Of a stretch of DNA of 64,000 nt, positions 52,901 to 60,170 are shown one piece after another (position 1 is the first letter of the stretch; every line of letters starts with the position of its first letter). The notes under the pieces are model-generated. The model was not told the origin of the DNA. It saw only the letters and a list, made by a program, of their open reading frames with translations, and made no database searches. The DNA is taken from assembly GCA_026874595.1 (NCBI GenBank), contig CM049306.1:52358019-52422018 (forward strand), read 5' to 3'. The translations under genes and the position numbers were made by a program. The stretch comes from Sipunculus nudus (Eukaryota > Annelida > Sipuncula > Golfingiida > Sipunculidae).

Positions 52901-55900
52901 ACTGTACACATGACTAACGGATAGGAGCATTGATATATGTCTGAATGTATGTTAGGAAAATCTTCCGCTAACTGTACCCAAACTGCTCGCCTACACATCT
53001 TATTATTATTTTGATTATATGTATGGTCATGCACAAAACATGTCATGCCGTGCTTATTAAACAGTAAATATAGTATAATAAACTTAAACTTTTCGTTTTT
53101 TATGTTGAACACGGGGAGATGTGATGATAAAAATCCGTCGCAAGAAAACCAGGAAGTACCATGGCAATAAAACATTGAGGTAATATAAGAATTAGGTGGT
53201 ATATCGGTGACTTATCGGAAACGTGCTTAATTCCCGGTATTTATGGTAAGGGATATCGAAACACAGGTAATTAGATCATTTTTGCTTGTATCATTATCTT
53301 GGATAATCGATCGTTTTGTTAATGACTTATCAGGACCCCCCATAACCTAGTAACCTCGCCAAACCAAATAGACATGTCACTTCAGGAAAAAGAAAATCGC
53401 ATAACTTCCGGACCCTTCAAGTAACCAAGCAAGACTTCTCGGTATCTCTCAGGTAACCCAAGCCAGACTTCTCTTACCCCCCACCCTGGAAACCAAACAA
53501 AGACTTCTTGGTACCCTTCAAGTAACCATGCAAGACTTCTTGGTTCCCCTTAGGAACTCAAGCGAGACTTCTCGGTACCCCTCAGGTACCCAAGCGAGAC
53601 TTCCCGGACCCCCCCCCCCCCCGGTAACCAAGCAAGACTTATCAGAACCCCTCAGGTAGCCAAGCAAGACTTCTCGGACCTTACCCTATCCCCGGTAACC
53701 AAGCAAGATTACTCGGTATCCTTCAGGTAGCCAAGCAAGACTTCTCGGACCCCCCCCCCCCTCCACCCCCGGTAACCAAGCAAGACTTCTCGGTACCCTT
53801 CAGGTAGCCAAGCAAGACTTCTTGGACACCCCCCCCCCCCCCCCCCACCTCCGGTAACCAAGCAAGGCCTCTCGGTACCCTTCAGGTAACCAAGCAAGAC
53901 CCAGCGGCGTACCTAGCCCCACTACCGCCCGGGGCGGTCTTAGAAATTGCCGCCCCTCTAACAAAACATTACAAACGTGGATAACATATTGAAATATATC
54001 TTGTCAAATGTCCTTGTTACAGGCTTGTATTTGACCACAACGCAATTATATGGATTCACTGGCAGGGAATTCTTCCGCGACACATTAAAGAGCAGACATC
54101 TGTTTGCTAATGTAAATCAAAAGATCGCTCGAAGCTCAAACAATTATATTTCATCATGAAGTGAACAGAAAGGAATAAAACGAATAAATTGTAACTATAA
54201 ACAGATTACACTGCAGGATACACATATAATGTGTGAAATTAAACTTTCATCATTCATGAAAACACGATTCATGATTGCTTTATACTCATCTTGGGAAAAA
54301 ACTTTATTTGGTGAGTTCTCAACGTATACAAATACCTTGTCACATTTATAATTCCACCTCTTGTTAACGCATCTGACAGCAGGTACACCTAATAGAGCTA
54401 TTGAGATATGCATGGTACTGCTGCATGCAAGGCACTTTAGTCTTTACTAAAAAAGCGTAATTCATGAGTTAAGCCCATAATTATGTAGGCAGGACATGTT
54501 TAATATTTTCACATAAAAAATCCACTGTTTGGACAAACTGACTTTGTTTAATTAAAAAATCCTCCAAGTTAAAAGCATACTTATTTCAAGGCTACATCAA
54601 AATCATTTAAGAATTATAGTGATTATGCACTTTGCGAGGTTTTATTTATGAACTTATGACTATTTGTTATTCAATAAAGTATTTAAATAAATTTCAAGTA
54701 ATGATATAATTTAAATATATATTATAATTTAATTTCAAATAATTTGTCACAATATACAACAATTGTCTGTAGGTAGTAGATAATTAAACTGTTAATAACA
54801 GAATAAACAGTACAAGTAAATATATCTTTAATTTAAGTTTTGAACTCTAAAAGTTAAAACTGATACTTGATACGTATATTGAACATAGGCTAAGCGGCCA
54901 AGGGGATTCATCCCGCCGGACAGTTATAATAGAATTATATTTTAAAGTTAAATAAATCCTAAATAGGCCTGGGTGTTTATTGTTTTTATTCACGTTACAT
55001 ATAAAAGATCATGCAGGCCATATTGGTTAATCAAAAGACACAGGCATTTATAGGTAGTATTCCTTATACACACGATAGTGTAAACGTCTGTATTTTAACA
55101 AGACTGTTGTTAGAGTATGAAGAATCGTGGGAAAAAAGGGCGTTTCAGGTTGTTTCAGGCTGTTTAAATATCCTAGAATTTCGGGAATTCAAAGGTTTAA
55201 GAATGGAAATTCGTAATACTTTCCAAGGAAAGAGCAACACAATTCGTCAAAATATTTTTCGCACAATGTGTATCAGTGTATGACAGACAACCCACCCCCA
55301 CCACCGGGGGCCATTTGGTCTTCTGGCAGGGTTTTTCCCTGGTGACTATCAGGTGCTGCTTGGGATTTCTGTAAACGACGACCGCCCTGAAATGCAGGCT
55401 TTTGCATGATTGGTCAGTTTATCGATGGCTTTCTGACATTGCAAGACCACAGATCTTAACAAAGAATAACTACAGATATGCATTTATTTTTTGCGTATAG
55501 CTTTCCTCTATAGAGATCGTCCGCAAATAATTTGGTTGGTTCCACTGCCAACTCTTTAATCCCTGAAATTCTTGAAAAGGGACAAAAAGGCCGAATTTGA
55601 ACTTTTTGAGGAACTCCTTATGCCACTGATTATACTAAATCCCAGAAATGCCGCCCCCACAAATGTACAATTCGTTCGCTAATCATTCTGTAGGATCCTT
55701 TGTCCAGTTTATAATCCCTGGAATACTTGAAAATGGGACAAAAAGGCCAAATTTGTACTTTTTGAGAACTCCTTATGCCACTGATTATACTAAAACCCAG
55801 AAATGCCGCTCATAAAAAAAATGTACAAAACGTTCGTAAATCATTCTGTAGGTTCCACAGTCCAGTTTGTTATCCCTGGAATACTTGAACATGGGACAAA

Positions 55901-57703
55901 AAGGCCAAACTTGTACTTTTTGTGAACACCTTATGCCACTGATTATACTAAATCCTAGAAATGCCGTCCATAAAAAATGTACAAAACGTTCGTTAATCAT
56001 TTGGTAGGTTCAATTGTCCAGTTTATAATCCCTGGAATACTTGAACATGGGACATAAGGCCAAATTTGTACTTTTTGAGAACTCCTTATGCCACTGATTA
56101 TACTAAATCCCAGAAATGCCGTCCATAAAAAAAAATGTACAAAACGTTCGCTAATCATTTGGTAGGTTTCTTTGTCCAGTTTATAATCCCTGGAATACCT
56201 GAACATGGGACAAAGCGACAAATTTGTATTTTTTTTAGGAATTCCTTGTGCCACTCATTATACTAATTCCTCGAAATGCCGCCCCCAAAAATGTGCCGCC
56301 CGGGACGGATCGCCCCTGCCCCCCCCCCCATAGGTACGCCACTGGCAAGACCTCTCGGTACCCTTCAGGTAACCAAGCAAGACTTCTCTGTACCCTTCAG
56401 GGAACCAATCAAGACCATTCAGTACCCCTCAGGTAACCAAGCACGACTTCTCGGTACCCCTAAAGTAGCCAAGCAAGACTTCTCGGACTCTAAACCAGTA
56501 AGGACCCTTTGGACCAAACGATTATTTAAACTATGATAGTGTTTAGTGAAACAAACAAACTCAAAGAGTGATTAAATACAAATGGAAAACCAAATTAGTA
56601 CCTGCAGTTGTGTCGTCTGCCGAATTTTCATATTGATTCAATATAGCAAACACATTTTCCAATCATTATGCTTTGGATCATAATGTGACTAAAAACTGAT
56701 GTTTGTTTTTTCTCCCGTCATCGTGGATAAATGGTTACCATTAAATACCAGGGTTCAATATCACCCGAAAATCGCCATTCTAGACAAGGGAAAACTCAAG
56801 AATAAAATTCGATAATCCTCAATAGAAAACATTTGGTTGATTCACGGAAATATTTCCTATTGAATCGATTACTGCTATCAAAAGTGTTTTATTGTACGTA
56901 TTTAATGAGATAAGGTGCATACATTTGCATATCTGAATGAATTAGTGTAATTAATTATAGAATAGATAAATCTATTGATTATTTGCAATTGCATATAATA
57001 GAAAGGGATAGAAGATGCTAGGCCTAATGGATATAATTTGTGCCCATCTGACAGTTAGGGCGCTCATATGACATCTTTTATAAGTTTCTAACGGTTATGA
57101 TTTGTGCCCTGTTAACGGACGGACAAACGGATGGCCGGATGGACGACGGACAGAGGTCGACCGCTTAATGATAACATCGATTTTTAGCTACATTAAGGTA
57201 AAAAAAACATGAATGAAAGTATGTTCACGAATCGTATGAGAAATCTGGTATAAGCTTACAGACATGTGGAGATAGCAAAGAACGGATGAAACAGTTCTGA
57301 TTAGACGGAACTTAAGAGTAAACTGATTGGTGATATATGTATCAAGTAATTTGCTGTGTTCTCATTGGTAGTGGATAAAAGTTATTACTGATAAACAAAA
57401 TATTATATATACACATTTTAAAACATGCAGTTGGATTATCTGGTTATTTGTTAATTGCCCTGTGTTAATTAGACGTTTTACAGGCTCACAAAAGTGCACT
57501 CGAAATGGGCACCTAGAATGCAATCAAATGACTACACCAAAAGCTGTAAAAGAAATTGCCTGTAATGTAAATATAAATAGTGTCAGGATTTGTTGGAAAT
57601 CTGAAATAAATGTAAACATGAAAGGGTTAATACATAATGTGCGCAAACTGATTTCCCGTATTGTGAATTGATTTTTCCCCTCGCGATACACAGCTTATAT
57701 ATA

Positions 57704-57748
<45 letters not shown>

Positions 57749-57820
57749 CTGTTCTGATATATATATATATAATATATATAAGATATATACATATATATAT
57801 ATATATATATAATATATATA

Positions 57821-57867
<47 letters not shown>

Positions 57868-60113
57868 CTGTTCTGATTTAAAATGATGCTCTGGGCGTGC
57901 ATGTAAACACTTGACAGACCAAACGGATCATCAAGCAGAACAGACACGGGGATACAAACAGACAACTTCAGAACTAATCTTGAATGAGCCAACAGCATAC
58001 GAGTCACTCACTTGTCTCAGGAAGAGCGTGTGCACCAAGAAGTCCGTCTCTACCTCATCCTCATCCTCAGCTGCTCCGAAATCCCACGTGACCTCTGTTT
58101 TCTCTTTTGACAATTCACATCCTGTAAATAGATAACTTCGTACTGATCATTTGTATCTTGTTATATTGGTCGATATATTGGTCAGTTTGGCAAAACCACT
58201 ATTTAAATTAACTAGCGGAATACCAGAATTATCGACATGCAACCTGTGACATCCGGATTTTAGTGTGCACGCAAAATGGCATTTTCGTTTTCGAGAAATT
58301 AGGAAAAATAAAGCTGCCAGGGTCTATAAGGGCGCGGGAATGCGACATGAATGTACTCCGAGGACAGCGTCTTGCATGGTGAGAGAATCTGTTGGAAAGA
58401 GAACGCGTATCGGCAAAGGATACAGCGGAATAACACTTATGGACCACGTCCAAATCCTCAATTTTAACAGTAGGAAATCAGATCATTGGACCAGATTAAC
58501 ATGTGGGACAAATTAACCTCCTTTGATAGCTTGTTTTAAAACAAGCTGAATTTGACTGGGTACTCAATTCTTTTGTTAATGTTATATATCTAATCGTCTG
58601 TTAGAATAGCCTATGGCTAATGTTACTTTGAAGTAAATTTTTTGTATTTTGATATGAATTTTAAGAATTAAGTGCCCTTATTTCAGGAATAAAATAAGAC
58701 TTGCCAAGCTCCCCCCCCCCCCCCCCCACCATGGATTTTACAATATCGTTCAAAGAAAATTGATACAATTGGTATCCTGTGTATCTGGGTGATCAAAATC
58801 ACGTTTCTGGCTCATAGATCACAGATAATAGCCTATTAGGTCACCATGACCTAATGTCAGGTTTCCAATGAGATTTGCCCAGAACAAACCTGGGTGTTGC
58901 GTAAGAAAATTCTAGGCCAAATGCATACAAGGTGCTTCAATGACGTCTTTTTCATATGGCTCAAATTACAGGTCACAGTGACCTAAGTTTATGTTTCCAC
59001 AAACATTTGCCATTAATCTTCCTAAAATTTGCATTAGAAGATTATAGGCCTAACGACATCAATTAGTGCCCCATCTTACTGCCTGGGTACTCAAAATCAT
59101 GTTTCGGGCCGTAGGTCCCAAAAAAATATGTCACCATGACCAAATTTCAGGTTTCCAAGGAGATTTGCCTAGGACCTCCCTGTATGTTACGTTAGAGGAT
59201 CCTAGGCCTTACATAGGCGATTCGTGCCCGTCTGACATTCAGGGTGCTCATATGACATCTTTTTCCAATAGGTCGCAGAATATAGGTCACAGTGACCTAA
59301 TTTCATGATTCAAATAACATTAGTCTAGGACCTCCTAGAAAGTTCTAGTGGTTCTGGATGGTCAAAATCATGTTTTTGGCCAGAAGGTCGTAGAATATAG
59401 GTCATCATGACCTAATTTCAGGAGATTTGCCTAGGACCTCACTGGATGGACCTCCTTGAAGTTTCTATATCTGGATGGTCAAAATCATGTTTTTGGCCAG
59501 AAGGTCGTAGAATATAGGTCATCATGACCTAATTTCAGGAGATTTGCCTAGGACCTCACTGGATGGACCTCCTTGAAGTTTCTATATCTAACAGTTACGA
59601 TTTGTGCCCTGTTAACGGACAACCGGACGGACGACGGACAAGATAATCGCAATAGCTCAGATGACTTACAGTCAGCACAACTAAATGAAGGAACAGCACT
59701 ATTTTGACCTCTCAGCACTGAAAGGGTAGCATTTTTCAAACTGACCCAAGTGGCACTAGAAGATTCGTCTTAATATTTGGATTATTCGTATTTATGATTT
59801 AAGTATCATTGCAAGGTTGGTCATTTTTTTTTTCCAGCTGGCATTATCAGCATCTGAAGGTCTGTCTCAATTTAAGTCCGATAGACAATTTCAGTGTTTT
59901 AAAAATTGTAAATTATGCTATATGTAACAGATTTTAAGACAGCCCAAAACTCTTAATCTTGCACTGCAGATGAAGTCAAGATTTTCAACATTTTAAATAT
60001 ATCAAAGAGAATATGCAGGTTGAAAGAAAGGATAAGGCAGATTTTAAAAAACGGTGGCTGTATAGTGGTTTGCACCTTCGCGTGAAGTCACAAAACGTTG
60101 AAGAGACATGTTC

Positions 60114-60170
<57 letters not shown>

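Larger units (their letters stand above)
45946..58011 (-). other. Intron 2 of nucleoplasmin-like gene
   Basis: 12066 bp. From the exon 3 side: 52-bp acceptor array (to 46362), tRNA-like SINE fragment (46550-46640), degenerate duplications (47500-49240), second 52-bp array (49516-52925), 32-bp minisatellite interrupted by a hAT-type element (53405-56495), a GGAC-tailed repeat end (57000-57190) and a compound (TA)n repeat (57693-57865). Stretches 52930-53400 and 56500-57000 show nothing I recognise. Confidence 0.95.

Noticed and set aside
49516-52925. CRISPR-like or iteron array
   Set aside because: Units are contiguous at 52 bp with no unique spacers; the variable positions are repeat divergence, not spacers.
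53709-53897. Gly-rich minus-strand frame with repeated LLGYLKxTE units
   Set aside because: Arises from the 32-bp minisatellite with poly-C runs; the period is not a multiple of three and units shift frame.
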